Below, piece after piece: positions 31,636 to 39,909 of a DNA stretch of 64,000 bases (the first letter of the stretch is position 1; each line of letters opens with the position of its first letter). A program made the translations under genes and the position numbers. The notes under the pieces were generated by a model. It searched no databases, was not told the origin of the DNA, and saw only the letters and a program-made list of their open reading frames with translations. Origin of the DNA: Deltaproteobacteria bacterium IMCC39524 (lineage in GTDB: Bacteria > Desulfobacterota > Desulfuromonadia > Desulfuromonadales > BM103); the NCBI GenBank assembly GCA_029667085.1, contig JARUHJ010000001.1, positions 744,001 through 808,000 on the forward strand, given 5' to 3'.

Positions 31636-32277
31636 ATGAAAGACCTCTTTTTTGCTGCAGACCTTTTGACAGTGTTTCGACGCGACACATATTACGGCGA
31701 TTATAAGAACATATCCGTCGCATTGCGTAAAGTTAGCTTAACAGCCGTCGACCGCACCGACAGCATCGAACAAATGCTTCACGCATTGGTTGTTCATATC
31801 ATGGACCAACGTGGTGAAACAGAGCCGTTCCTCGCAGGAACATTCATTTACCCGGAAGCTGTCGTTGAGCTGCTCAAAGAACATGGTTTGCCTGTTCCTG
31901 CCACTCTGCAGCCTGCGAGCACAGGAAAAAGCAACAGCAAAGAATCGATCGATCAGGCTCAGCTCGAACAATACTTCGATATTGTCTGCCGCAACTGCGG
32001 GACGGTCACCGACCCTCTCGCCACATCCTATCGCACCCCGATTGGGCGATTAATTTTTCGCACCTTCTTGGAGACGCGCCAGAACCTGAGCATCAACGCC
32101 ACGGGAAGGTACGTACTCGAACATCTCACGGAGTTTGATACCGACAAGATCGTCACAGCTGTCAACGAAGACTCGGTGACCTGGTTATGCGATGAATCAA
32201 AAGAGAAATTAACATCGGTTGAGACCATTGCGAAGTTTGTTTTAAATTTCAATCGCCAGCTTGAAACCCTCTTGTGA
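31636..32277 (+). CDS. Hypothetical protein, 213 residues
   Basis: An intact, well-formed frame preceded by an AAGGACTCGGA sequence. The product has no signal peptide or membrane helix. It contains an isolated CRNCGTVTD pair near residue 119 and otherwise looks like two mixed helical segments joined by a Ser/Lys-rich linker (ASTGKSNSKESIDQ) at about 100. I do not recognise the family. It is flanked by a terminator-like element downstream and stands alone. Confidence 0.7.
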   Translation: MKDLFFAADLLTVFRRDTYYGDYKNISVALRKVSLTAVDRTDSIEQMLHALVVHIMDQRGETEPFLAGTFIYPEAVVELLKEHGLPVPATLQPASTGKSNSKESIDQAQLEQYFDIVCRNCGTVTDPLATSYRTPIGRLIFRTFLETRQNLSINATGRYVLEHLTEFDTDKIVTAVNEDSVTWLCDESKEKLTSVETIAKFVLNFNRQLETLL

Positions 32278-32293
32278 TCGCCATGAACTGGCA

Positions 32294-32327
32294 TAAAAAA
32301 AGGGGCCCACTATCTTGAGAGCCCCCA
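32294..32327 (-). terminator. Terminator-like hairpin between hypothetical gene and acyl-CoA dehydrogenase
   Basis: GGGGCCC and GAGAGCCCC pair imperfectly (GGGGC/GCCCC core) and are followed on the minus strand by seven T residues (32295-32301 on plus is an A-run). It lies about 80 bp past the acyl-CoA dehydrogenase stop, so it probably ends that gene, though converging use is possible. Confidence 0.6.
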
Positions 32328-32403
32328 GGTCCTTATATACAATGCCCAACAGACAACATGAAGCAGTACTGCAAGATTCACATTTCTGACGAAACAAGCA
32401 AAC

Positions 32404-33549
32404 TCACTTTACCAACAGAGAGCCAATAACCATCCGCTGAATCTCACTGGTCCCCTCGTAAATTTCCGTGATTTTGGCATCGCGCATCATGCGCTCTACA
32501 GGAAATTCTCGGGTGTAACCATAACCACCATGAATCTGTACCGCCTGAGTCGTCACCTTCATCGCCGTTTCACTGGCAAAGAGCTTGGCCATCGCTGACT
32601 CTTTTGAATAGCTGAGCCCATGACTGGCCCGGTAGGCGGCATTGTAAACAACCAACCTCGCCGCTTCGACCTGGGTCGCCATATCGGCCAATTGAAACTG
32701 CACACCCTGAAAAGCCGCTATTGGAGTATCGAACTGTTTGCGTTCTTTTGAGTAGACTAAAGACGCATCCAGGGCCCCTTGAGCAATGCCAAGAGCCTGT
32801 GCCGCAATGCCGACACGGCCCCCATCAAGGGTCTTCATGGCGATCCGGAAGCCCTGTCCCTCTTCACCAAGCAAAGCCTCTTTGGCAATTCGGCAATTTT
32901 CAAAAACCAATTCCAGGGTGGGAGAAGAACGAATCCCCATCTTCTTCTCTTTTTTGCCGAAAGAGAATCCAGGCGCGCCTTTCTCGATGATAAAAGCACT
33001 GATACCGTGATGCTTTTCAGCCTCTTTATCGGTCCGGGCAAAGACAATATAGGTGTCTGCATCACCGCCATTGGTGGTGAAGATTTTACTACCGTTGATG
33101 AGCCACTCATCACCATCGAGAACCGCGGTGGTTTTGGTGCCGCCTGCATCAGAACCTGCGGAGGGCTCGGTGAGAGCAAAAGCTCCAAGCTTAGAACCCT
33201 CGGCCAGAGGCAACAGGTACGTTTGCTTTTGCTGGTCGTTACCAAAGATATAGATGGGGTTGGCGCAGAGGGAAAGATGTGCGGAGAGAGTTACGCCTGT
33301 AGAAGCACAGACCCGGGAGAGCTCCTCAATAGCAATAGCGTAACTGATGTAATCGGCACCGGCGCCGCCGAATTGCTCGGGGATGATCATCCCAGCCAGG
33401 CCAAGCTCACCGAGTTTGTCGAACATCAACTCACGATCAAAACGTTCTTCTTCATCACGTTCTGCAGCGCTCTGCAAAACCTCCTGCTCGGCAAAACTAC
33501 GCACCATATTGCGAATCAGGTTTTGTTCTTCACTAAGCTGAAAATCCAT
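32404..33549 (-). CDS. Acyl-CoA dehydrogenase (short-chain type)
   Basis: The start at ATG 33549 ([20 protein letters not shown]) is preceded by GGGGAGGG; a longer frame from 33585 adds only a stub. The 381-residue flavoprotein has [20 protein letters not shown] (FAD), [17 protein letters not shown] and the C-terminal [15 protein letters not shown] with the catalytic Glu at about 365. It oxidises acyl-CoA to enoyl-CoA and passes electrons to electron-transfer flavoprotein. Length and motifs fit butyryl/short-chain enzymes. No neighbouring beta-oxidation gene is seen, so the physiological substrate is uncertain. Confidence 0.92.
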   Translation of the reverse strand: MDFQLSEEQNLIRNMVRSFAEQEVLQSAAERDEEERFDRELMFDKLGELGLAGMIIPEQFGGAGADYISYAIAIEELSRVCASTGVTLSAHLSLCANPIYIFGNDQQKQTYLLPLAEGSKLGAFALTEPSAGSDAGGTKTTAVLDGDEWLINGSKIFTTNGGDADTYIVFARTDKEAEKHHGISAFIIEKGAPGFSFGKKEKKMGIRSSPTLELVFENCRIAKEALLGEEGQGFRIAMKTLDGGRVGIAAQALGIAQGALDASLVYSKERKQFDTPIAAFQGVQFQLADMATQVEAARLVVYNAAYRASHGLSYSKESAMAKLFASETAMKVTTQAVQIHGGYGYTREFPVERMMRDAKITEIYEGTSEIQRMVIGSLLVK

Positions 33550-33751
33550 CAATCCCTCCCCGGCAGCTTTATATGTAACAATCAACAGGATAACTACTTA
33601 AAGTATTATAGCGGATAGAATCAGAGATGCCTTCAACTATGATAAATCACCATAGGATCGCACCCTTTAAAGCTCGGCAAGTTTTTATGTGGAAACAATC
33701 AGCCAATCTTTATTATGATAAGAAATCACGTCAATCTTCCTCGAGGACTCT

Positions 33752-34327
33752 ATGAAGAAATTTTTTTTGATATCAGCCTTCATTCTGCTGTCGACTTCTG
33801 TTAATGCTAAAATTTACAAATGGGTCGATGAAAACGGATCCGTTCACTTTAGTGACAAGCCCTACTCACAAGAGGCAAAAGAAGTGAAGGTACAAGGGAC
33901 CGGCATATCGGTTCAGAAATCGGAAGCAGTACTTAAAGCAGAGAAAGCTCGCGAGGAAAAACGGCAGAAAGAGATGCTGAAGCAGAAAACAGCAACTCAA
34001 ACCAAACCTGAGCCGGCAAAGGATCAATCGGACGTTGAAAAGGATATCACAGAAGCAGACTATCGGATCTCTTCAAGCGTTGGGAAACTGGGCGCTGACA
34101 TCATGAGTATCTCTGGTCGAATCAGCTCAGGCCCACGCTGTAAGGACATGTCTGTTACAGCCACGGCTACGAATGACAATGGACTGAAAGCGACCATTAC
34201 AGATAATGTAAGCAAAACCAACTCATTCGGTTCTACGACCTTTGAGGGTAATGCAAGGGTCTCCGGGAGTGCCGAAGACTACGGTTTCTGGAAGGTTGAT
34301 TCTGTGATTGTGCGTTGTAATGACTAA
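33752..34327 (+). CDS. DUF4124 domain secreted protein
   Basis: This 191-residue protein has a signal peptide (KKFFLISAFILLSTSVNA) and an N-terminal DUF4124 domain (KIYKWVDENGSVHFSDKPYSQEAKEVK). A charged coiled-coil linker (KAEKAREEKRQKEMLKQKTA) follows, then a C-terminal beta-rich domain (about 95-191). DUF4124 is common in periplasmic or secreted proteins of unknown role. A decayed copy of its linker region occurs about 2 kb downstream at 36010-36190. Its 3' end converges on the beta-barrel gene. Confidence 0.82.
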   Translation: MKKFFLISAFILLSTSVNAKIYKWVDENGSVHFSDKPYSQEAKEVKVQGTGISVQKSEAVLKAEKAREEKRQKEMLKQKTATQTKPEPAKDQSDVEKDITEADYRISSSVGKLGADIMSISGRISSGPRCKDMSVTATATNDNGLKATITDNVSKTNSFGSTTFEGNARVSGSAEDYGFWKVDSVIVRCND

Positions 34328-34366
34328 CAACTTTCAATCACTCCCCTGTTTCACGCAGGGTGTTTA

Positions 34367-35764
34367 TCAAAGGGCTGCAGTCAAACGCACAAATACTCTG
34401 TTACTCGTATAGTCATTGTCGTCAAGGTTGGAGTCGCGTTCTTCATATTCATAGCCGACACTGGCATTCAGCCAACGGGTGACGGTATAACCGACGGCGG
34501 CAACAAAACCATAACTATCATCTTCGCGTTTGTTGGCTTCAATACCAACAAGAATATTATCTTTATAATCATTGTTCACATACTTGAAAGCCATTTCCCC
34601 GCGCAATTTGGGCGTGAAGCGCTGCCGGTAGCCAAGCTGAGTACGGTAGGTGAGGATACTGTTTGTGCCTATGGAATCACTCACGATTAATCCGCGACTA
34701 CCCCTCAGGTAGAAGGATGTTTTGGGAGTAAAAAAATAATCCAAGCGGGCCTCAGCCAGCAATTCATTCCGATCATCCAGATTGTTGTCATCATAGTCCA
34801 TGCCACCATAACCAAGCTTTACTCGGCCACGCAATTTTTTAGAGGTTCTCATTTGGGCACCAATGAAATAATTCATCACATCGCTATCACTGTTGATGTC
34901 TTCATCATAATCGATAGAGATATATTCGGCTTGAATGAAAACTGAAGTTTTGGGTGTCAGGTCGTAAAAAAGATATGCTGAGACGCTGTTATCTGTGCGA
35001 TTGCGATATTGGTTCCGATCTTTATCGTAATCAAGGTAGTAGTTGCCATAATCTAACCGCAACGAAGTTTTCGGTGTGAACTGATAGACAAGAATAGTCT
35101 GATAAAGGTTTGCATCGAACTTATCAAGCCTACGGTCAGGCGTTCCACCCGTTCCATAGGGGTCTCTGTTGATTTCGTAGACATCAAGCATCTCCAGAGA
35201 GAGACCGCCTCTGAGGTTAACCTTAAAAGACCCTTCAGCACGGTGGTCGGTTCGGTCATCATCTGAGTATTTATCATGTTTGCGAATATCAGCGCGGTAA
35301 AGAGCATAACCTTGAAAGCGTCGAGAGCCTTCTGTACGAAAGCGACTCAAGGCAAGCCCACCAGGGGCCGTGTTCATAGTGTCGACTTCTATCAACTTCT
35401 GTCGCATTTCCGGCAAAGCAAACCAAATACCGGGAGTGATAATTGCTACGTTGTCTGACTTCTTGTTCCCGTCCGTCTCGAATAAATTGTCGGTGTAGAA
35501 TCCACCAACTGACAAGAAGGGATGGACATACCCTGTGCGGGCACCAAGGACCTCTCCAGAAACAATCCGGTCACTTCTCACAGGAGATCCATATCCTTCT
35601 GTACCTATGCCTATTGTATCCACCACATCAATTGGCGGAACGGCTGCGTCTGTTGCCTCTACCGTCGCGTCGCTCAAGACCGCAGTTTCGGTTTCCTGAC
35701 ACCACGCATTTCCCGTTGACAACACCAAAACCATGATAAGCATACATAGAGTAGACAAACGCAT
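34367..35764 (-). CDS. Outer-membrane beta-barrel porin of the BBP2_2 type (EPS-associated)
   Basis: The start at ATG 35764 (MRLSTLCMLIMVLVLSTGNA) follows AGGAGGAGAATC; the longer frame to 35875 lacks a ribosome-binding site. The 465-residue product has a signal peptide and a long series of amphipathic strands with alternating aromatic residues and Asp/Asn-rich turns (DYDEDINSDSDVMNYF). It ends in VRLTAAL, which resembles outer-membrane barrel termini. This is the pattern of the putative beta-barrel porin 2 family, often found in exopolysaccharide gene clusters. A role in EPS export or anchoring is likely from context: the matrix module and EPS cluster follow. Confidence 0.82.
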   Translation of the reverse strand: MRLSTLCMLIMVLVLSTGNAWCQETETAVLSDATVEATDAAVPPIDVVDTIGIGTEGYGSPVRSDRIVSGEVLGARTGYVHPFLSVGGFYTDNLFETDGNKKSDNVAIITPGIWFALPEMRQKLIEVDTMNTAPGGLALSRFRTEGSRRFQGYALYRADIRKHDKYSDDDRTDHRAEGSFKVNLRGGLSLEMLDVYEINRDPYGTGGTPDRRLDKFDANLYQTILVYQFTPKTSLRLDYGNYYLDYDKDRNQYRNRTDNSVSAYLFYDLTPKTSVFIQAEYISIDYDEDINSDSDVMNYFIGAQMRTSKKLRGRVKLGYGGMDYDDNNLDDRNELLAEARLDYFFTPKTSFYLRGSRGLIVSDSIGTNSILTYRTQLGYRQRFTPKLRGEMAFKYVNNDYKDNILVGIEANKREDDSYGFVAAVGYTVTRWLNASVGYEYEERDSNLDDNDYTSNRVFVRLTAAL

Positions 35765-36009
35765 GATTCTCCTCCTTACTTGATGATAACAACTATTCAA
35801 GTGAATCAATCTCATCGTCGATTTTGTTCGAAAACAAAAAAAGCCCAAACTTGGGTTACACTTCAATCCAGTCAAAAGTTGGTGGATTTAATAACGCTTC
35901 AATGCTATCAGTTAGGTTACGTTTGTCAAATTTGTTTTAGGCCTTTTTCTCAATGGTTAAAGGTATTTGTATGACTTTTTGTTTGGTGTGACTCGTGCTT
36001 TCAGTTCAG
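35765..36009. other. Upstream region of beta-barrel gene
   Basis: About 245 bp upstream of the beta-barrel gene start, AT-rich. I see no gene. The beta-barrel promoter presumably lies here, but no clear consensus was found. Confidence 0.4.
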
Positions 36010-36190
36010 AAATTAGTCGGTGACAATATTAATCCTCCTGGCAATAGAGAAGTGAATATGCAAGAGATCAGCATATCGATTCAAAGATCGGAAGAAGATC
36101 TCAAAGAAGATCGTACTCAATAAAAAAAAGAGGGAAAAGCAGATAGCGAAAAAAACCATTACCGAAGCGGTCTATAGAACATACGAGTGA
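36010..36190 (+). pseudogene. Decayed DUF4124-protein paralogue fragment
   Basis: The segment 36010-36190 resembles the linker part of the DUF4124 gene at 33752-34327. The words GAAGTGAA, CATATCG-TTCA-A-GATCGGAAG and GAGGGAAAAGCAGA-AG recur with substitutions. Translation gives EISISIQRSEEDLKEDRTQ, then a stop and a frameshift before KKTITEAVYRTYE. The signal peptide and C-terminal domain are missing. It looks like the remains of a second copy. Confidence 0.65.
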
Positions 36191-36245
36191 AGAACTAACG
36201 CTCCCCTAGGCTAAATTCCAGACTCTTCAGTCCCCTAAAAGGGGG

Positions 36246-36271
36246 CTGTTAAATTATAGCTAATTTAACAG
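36246..36271. repeat. Perfect 11-bp inverted repeat
   Basis: CTGTTAAATTA (36246-36256) and TAATTTAACAG (36261-36271) are perfect inverted arms around TAGC. CCCCTAAAAGGGGG just before it is a second small hairpin. They lie between the DUF4124 fragment and the LuxR-type gene's 3' end and may end transcription, but there is no clear U-tract. Confidence 0.5.
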
Positions 36272-36375
36272 CTCAACAATATTTGAAGGAAACACGAAGG
36301 TTCATAAAGAGCAGATTATTAAGACTTCTGGAACAGCTATTTTTTTAAACATATCAGTAAAATGCAATCATCAAT

Positions 36376-37002
36376 CTAGTGTAAGTTGGCCATTCCAGAT
36401 AAGTGGGCCGGTGCGGAAACGGCCAACTTAAGTCGGCTTGTTACACCGAACTTCTTAAAGAGATGATTACAATGTGACTTGACTGTCTGCTCACAGATAT
36501 ACAACTTGTTAGCGATTTCCTTGTTCGTTAAACCTTCACAGATGCATTCCAAAATCTCAACTTCTTTCTTCGTCAGCTGAACTTTCTGACTTACCTGCTT
36601 ACTACTAAAGACCTCTTTCAGTGTCTGGCGATCAATCCAAAGCTCCCCTTCGTTAAGCTTCTTTATGGCCTTTCTGAACAATCGGCTATCCGACTCTCTT
36701 GGTAAAAGACCACCAAGCCCCTCTGCAATCATCAATCGAAGATCACCACCGTCGAGAGAAATTTCTTTATCGTTTAGGAGTAGGACGCACTTTCTTTCTG
36801 TGCCAGGCAACAAATCTATAACTTTTTTGCAGTTTTCCAGGTCGGCCACGATGATATCTGGATGCATACCGATTAAGCTCTCAAGGCCACCGTTTTCGGT
36901 AGAAACTCCTAAAACGTTAATTTCGTCATCTTCTTCTAAAAGTTTGCAAATACCTTCAGCATATAAATGGACTTGACAACAGATAGCGACGCTTACTTCC
37001 AT
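36376..37002 (-). CDS. LuxR/NarL-type regulator with degenerate receiver
   Basis: The start at ATG 37002 (MEVSVAICCQVHLYAEGI) follows GGAGGAGGCT. The 208-residue protein has a receiver-like domain (1-120) and a C-terminal GerE/LuxR helix-turn-helix (LTKKEVEILECICEGLTNKEIANKLYICEQTVKSHCNHLFKKFGV). The usual acidic pair at the receiver N-terminus (DD) is replaced by Cys-Gln, though an aspartate (VADLENC) sits at the phosphorylation position. Unlike standard FixJ proteins it has many cysteines. Regulators of this shape (CsgD/VpsT-like) often control biofilm genes. Here it lies next to the c-di-GMP riboswitch module and may act on it or the beta-barrel gene. Confidence 0.8.
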   Translation of the reverse strand: MEVSVAICCQVHLYAEGICKLLEEDDEINVLGVSTENGGLESLIGMHPDIIVADLENCKKVIDLLPGTERKCVLLLNDKEISLDGGDLRLMIAEGLGGLLPRESDSRLFRKAIKKLNEGELWIDRQTLKEVFSSKQVSQKVQLTKKEVEILECICEGLTNKEIANKLYICEQTVKSHCNHLFKKFGVTSRLKLAVSAPAHLSGMANLH

Positions 37003-37446
37003 AGCCTCCTCCCATCTCCCACGTAACACCCACTCTCCTCAAAGCCTCAGGATGGGCTCCTTGAAACCTACTGACATGATTCCATTGTTAAAACCTATCA
37101 TCAAATATTATTGGCGCAAGCAAATGACGGCTAAATTAATGTTTTTGCGTTATTTTTTTTCGATTTCAGCTTTTCTCGGCCGACGTTTATGTATTTAAAA
37201 TCTCCTACAACGTTAGGATCAATGTGACGATAACGCGTTCCATAAAACTTTAGTTTTATGGCTGATCTTTTGTGTGTGGCTATTGTGCGTACTAAAGGTG
37301 ACAAATAAAACACACCTCAAGTTTGAGGAAAATTTCAGCCCTTGTTGAAGAAGAAAAACAACACCAGACCGAAAGTTTTTATTGGTTGAATAATTCCGGC
37401 AAGTTGAGCCTATCAAACCAATGAAAAACATACCCCAACTAAAGGC
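37003..37446. other. Intergenic region before the riboswitch promoter
   Basis: About 445 bp, AT-rich, without a convincing gene; open frames in it are short and lack ribosome-binding sites. It must contain the LuxR-type gene promoter and any upstream activating sites for the sigma-54-like promoter at 37447. No clear enhancer repeat was identified by eye. Confidence 0.5.
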
Positions 37447-37463
37447 TTGGCATGTAACCTGCT
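37447..37463 (+). promoter_or_regulatory. Sigma-54-like -24/-12 promoter
   Basis: TTGGCATGTAACCTGCT fits the consensus YTGGCACGRNNNTTGCW at the invariant GG and GC dinucleotides, which are separated by ten bases. It has three mismatches at less critical positions. It predicts a start of transcription near 37474-37476, just before the GEMM aptamer. Its position makes it a strong candidate for the riboswitch promoter. Confidence 0.72.
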
Positions 37464-37487
37464 AAATAATAAAAGAAATATTTTCGA

Positions 37488-37560
37488 AAAAGGCAAAACC
37501 AGGGAGACCTGGTGACGCAAAGCCATGGGCCCAAGTTCAACGGGTAGCCAGGCTGCCGAA
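37488..37560 (+). ncRNA. GEMM-I cyclic-di-GMP riboswitch aptamer
   Basis: The segment has the class-I c-di-GMP aptamer pattern. GGCAAA precedes a stem ACCAGG/CCTGGT capped by a GAGA tetraloop; the conserved GACGCAAAGCC follows; a second stem ends in GGGTAGCC-AGGCTGCCGA. Compared with the Vibrio Vc2 aptamer, the ligand-contacting G20 appears to be kept (G at 37492), which favours c-di-GMP over 3',3'-cGAMP. It is followed by a terminator at 37580 and controls the downstream MopE/CBM gene. Direction of control (on or off) is not certain from eye. Confidence 0.92.
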
Positions 37561-37579
37561 TGATTTAAGTGTGATTTAA

Positions 37580-37615
37580 AACGCTCATCTCTGCCGGCGA
37601 GATGAGCGTTTTTTT
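37580..37615 (+). terminator. Intrinsic terminator of the riboswitch expression platform
   Basis: AACGCTCATCTC (37580-37591) and GAGATGAGCGTT (37599-37610) form a perfect 12-bp stem around TGCCGGC, followed by a T-run to 37615. It lies 20 bp past the GEMM aptamer and about 95 bp before the gene start. Ligand binding presumably changes access to this hairpin. Confidence 0.92.
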
Positions 37616-37711
37616 GCGTTTAGGACATAACCAAAAACCGGTTGTAACCACATAGACATCCAGATGCTTACCGAATCAGGCAAATTTCAAGCTTCAAATG
37701 GAGAACAAAGA

Positions 37712-39814
37712 ATGAAGAACTTGGCATGTAACAACACAAAACAGAAGCTATCGACAATGATCATTGGCCTCACCCTACTCCTTATGAGTGTTGCAAATAT
37801 TTCATTTGCAAAAGATGTCACACTGGCCTGGGACGCAAATCAGGAGTCAGATGTAGCCGGGTATAAAGTTTACTACGGAACAAATCCAGGAACCTACACT
37901 GGGGCTGAAGCAATGGAAGGCCCCTCGCCAGTCGAAATGGGCAACGGAACCAGCGCAACCTTTGTGGGTCTTGACGACACCAAGACACATTATTTCACTG
38001 TAACCGCTTTTAACTTTAACGGAGAAGAGAGCGCATACGCAAACGAAGTCAACGCCCCAGCTCGGTCAAATGAAGATTCCGATGGGGACGGCTATGTTTA
38101 TTCCGTTGACTGCGACGACTACAATGCTGCGATCAACCCGGGTGCGTCTGAAATCCCCGGCAATGGCATCGACGAGAACTGCAACGGCATGGCAGATGAT
38201 GTTGTTACCACCGCCCCTGCAGGTGCCATAGAAGCGGAAAGCGGCTCCCTGACGGCACCGATGCAAATTGTTGCCGACAGTGCAGCGGCAGGCGGACGTT
38301 ATATCCAGACAACCACCTTTAGCGCGGGCTCCGCGGTTTACAACTTCAATGTTCCCACGGCCGGTCAGTACAAGTTCGTCGCCAGGACCATGGCCCTCGA
38401 CGGAACTTCGGACTCGTTCTTTATCAATGTTGATGGTGCGGGCGATGTTCGATGGAAAGTCCCCGGCGCATATAATGTCTGGAGCGAAGGCGAAGTGACC
38501 ACGATGGAACTTGCCGCAGGCGCTCATACAATCAGCTTCAACGGCCGCGAGACGAATACCAAGCTCGACTATTTCTACGTGGTCAAAGTCGGTGATGTAA
38601 CTCCCACGACCGATGCCGATCAAGACGGTTACGATGTTAACGGCGACTGCAACGACAATAATCCAGCAATCAACCCCGGCGCTCAGGAAATCACCTACAA
38701 TGGTGTTGACGAGAACTGCAACGGCATGGCCGACGATGACGACCTGGACCTGGATGGCTACAGCTTTGCACAAGAGTGCAACGACCAGGATGCCAGCATC
38801 AACCCGGGTGCGACTGAAATCCCCGGCAATGGCATTGATGAAAACTGCAACGGTATGGACGATGATGTTGTCACCAACGCCCCTGCAGGTGCCATAGAAG
38901 CGGAAAGCGGCTCCCTGACGGCACCGATGCAAATTGTTGCCGACAGTGCAGCGGCAGGCGGACGTTATATCCAGACAACCACCTTTAGCGCGGGCTCCGC
39001 GGTTTACAACTTCAATGTTCCCACGGCCGGTCAGTACAAGTTCGTCGCCAGGACCATGGCCCTCGACGGAACTTCGGACTCGTTCTTTATCAATGTTGAT
39101 GGTGCGGGCGATGTTCGATGGAAAGTCCCCGGCGCATATAATGTCTGGAGCGAAGGCGAAGTGACCACGATGGAACTTGCCGCAGGCGCTCATACAATCA
39201 GCTTCAACGGCCGCGAGACGAACACCAAGCTCGACTATTTCTACATGGTCAAAGTCGGTGATGTCACTGTGTTGGATGCCGACAAAGACGGTTACGACGT
39301 CAATAGCGACTGCAACGATAATAATCCAGAGATCAACCCCGGCGCTCAGGAAGTCACTTATAATGGTGTTGACGAGAACTGTAACGGCATGACCGACGAT
39401 GACGACCTGGACATGGATGGCTACAGCCTTGCACAAGAGTGCAACGATCAGGATGCCAGCATCAACCCGGATGCGACTGAAATCCCCGGCAATGGCATCG
39501 ACGAGAACTGCAACGGCATGGCCGATGATGCAGCGGTAGACACAGTTGCTCCAACGATTACCAGCATCAACCCTGCCGACGGCACCCAACTCAAGGGACG
39601 CTGGTGCACGATTCAAGTCGAGGCGACTGACGATGTAATTGTTATGAAGATTGAAATTTACATCGACGGAACACTTGCACTGGAAGAACCGGGGAATATT
39701 GCGCAAATGCCGCTGGACCTTAAAACAATATCTAAAGGAAACCACACCATCTCAGCGAAAGCTTACGATCAGGCCGGGAATGTGGATACGCATACCATTA
39801 CTGTAGTAAAGTAA
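37712..39814 (+). CDS. Secreted FN3 / MopE calcium-binding / carbohydrate-binding protein
   Basis: The start at ATG 37712 (MKNLACNNTKQKLSTMIIGL) follows GGAGAACAAAGA; a longer frame from 37664 is not needed. The 700-residue protein has a signal peptide (cleaved near FA-KD, about 33), an FN3 domain (about 34-118), and five MopE-type putative metal-binding motifs (DxDGDGY...DCDD...NPGA.EI..NGIDENCNG.ADD). Two large beta-rich repeats (AGAIEAESGSLTAPMQIVAD) look like CBM6-type carbohydrate-binding domains. The C-terminal part (about 612-700) is Ig-like. It is probably an extracellular matrix or adhesion protein that binds calcium and polysaccharide. A GEMM-I riboswitch and a sigma-54-like promoter control it. 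Confidence 0.87.
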   Translation: MKNLACNNTKQKLSTMIIGLTLLLMSVANISFAKDVTLAWDANQESDVAGYKVYYGTNPGTYTGAEAMEGPSPVEMGNGTSATFVGLDDTKTHYFTVTAFNFNGEESAYANEVNAPARSNEDSDGDGYVYSVDCDDYNAAINPGASEIPGNGIDENCNGMADDVVTTAPAGAIEAESGSLTAPMQIVADSAAAGGRYIQTTTFSAGSAVYNFNVPTAGQYKFVARTMALDGTSDSFFINVDGAGDVRWKVPGAYNVWSEGEVTTMELAAGAHTISFNGRETNTKLDYFYVVKVGDVTPTTDADQDGYDVNGDCNDNNPAINPGAQEITYNGVDENCNGMADDDDLDLDGYSFAQECNDQDASINPGATEIPGNGIDENCNGMDDDVVTNAPAGAIEAESGSLTAPMQIVADSAAAGGRYIQTTTFSAGSAVYNFNVPTAGQYKFVARTMALDGTSDSFFINVDGAGDVRWKVPGAYNVWSEGEVTTMELAAGAHTISFNGRETNTKLDYFYMVKVGDVTVLDADKDGYDVNSDCNDNNPEINPGAQEVTYNGVDENCNGMTDDDDLDMDGYSLAQECNDQDASINPDATEIPGNGIDENCNGMADDAAVDTVAPTITSINPADGTQLKGRWCTIQVEATDDVIVMKIEIYIDGTLALEEPGNIAQMPLDLKTISKGNHTISAKAYDQAGNVDTHTITVVK
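38213..38556 (+). repeat. First copy of a 344-bp perfect internal repeat
   Basis: Positions 38213-38556 are identical, base for base, to 38879-39222 (offset 666 bp). Beyond these limits the flanking MopE segments of the 666-bp unit still match but with substitutions. The repeat encodes one CBM-like domain. Identity at third codon positions implies recent duplication or gene conversion. Confidence 0.95.
38879..39222 (+). repeat. Second copy of the 344-bp perfect internal repeat
   Basis: This is the second CBM-like domain of the same gene, identical to 38213-38556. The first difference after the copies is T/C at 38557/39223. The two copies are in phase, so protein repeats are equally spaced by 222 residues. 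Confidence 0.95.
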
Positions 39815-39832
39815 ACAAGAAAAGAAAAACTA

Positions 39833-39861
39833 GGGGTAGGGGTTGCTTTTTGCCCCTCCCC
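39833..39861. repeat. GC-rich hairpin between matrix protein and lyase genes
   Basis: GGGG-T-A-GGGG (39833-39842) pairs with CCCC-T-CCCC (39853-39861) around TTGCTTTTTG, allowing for a bulged T. A T-tract follows only on the minus strand. It may stabilise or end the mRNA of the upstream gene, but read-through to the lyase gene is possible. Confidence 0.55.
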
Positions 39862-39909
39862 AACCCTAAAAATAAAAAAAGTCCGAGTTAAATCTCAAGG
39901 AGACTAGTA

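Noticed and set aside
37488-37560. 3',3'-cGAMP (GEMM-Ib) class instead of c-di-GMP
   Set aside because: The position matching Vc2 G20 reads G by eye alignment, whereas cGAMP-selective variants carry A there. A binding test would be needed to be sure.
38066-39745. A 559-codon open frame on the minus strand opposite the MopE/CBM gene
   Set aside because: It mirrors the sense repeats, begins without a ribosome-binding site and its product is low in recognisable domains. It exists because the repeat-rich sense gene avoids stop codons in that antisense frame.
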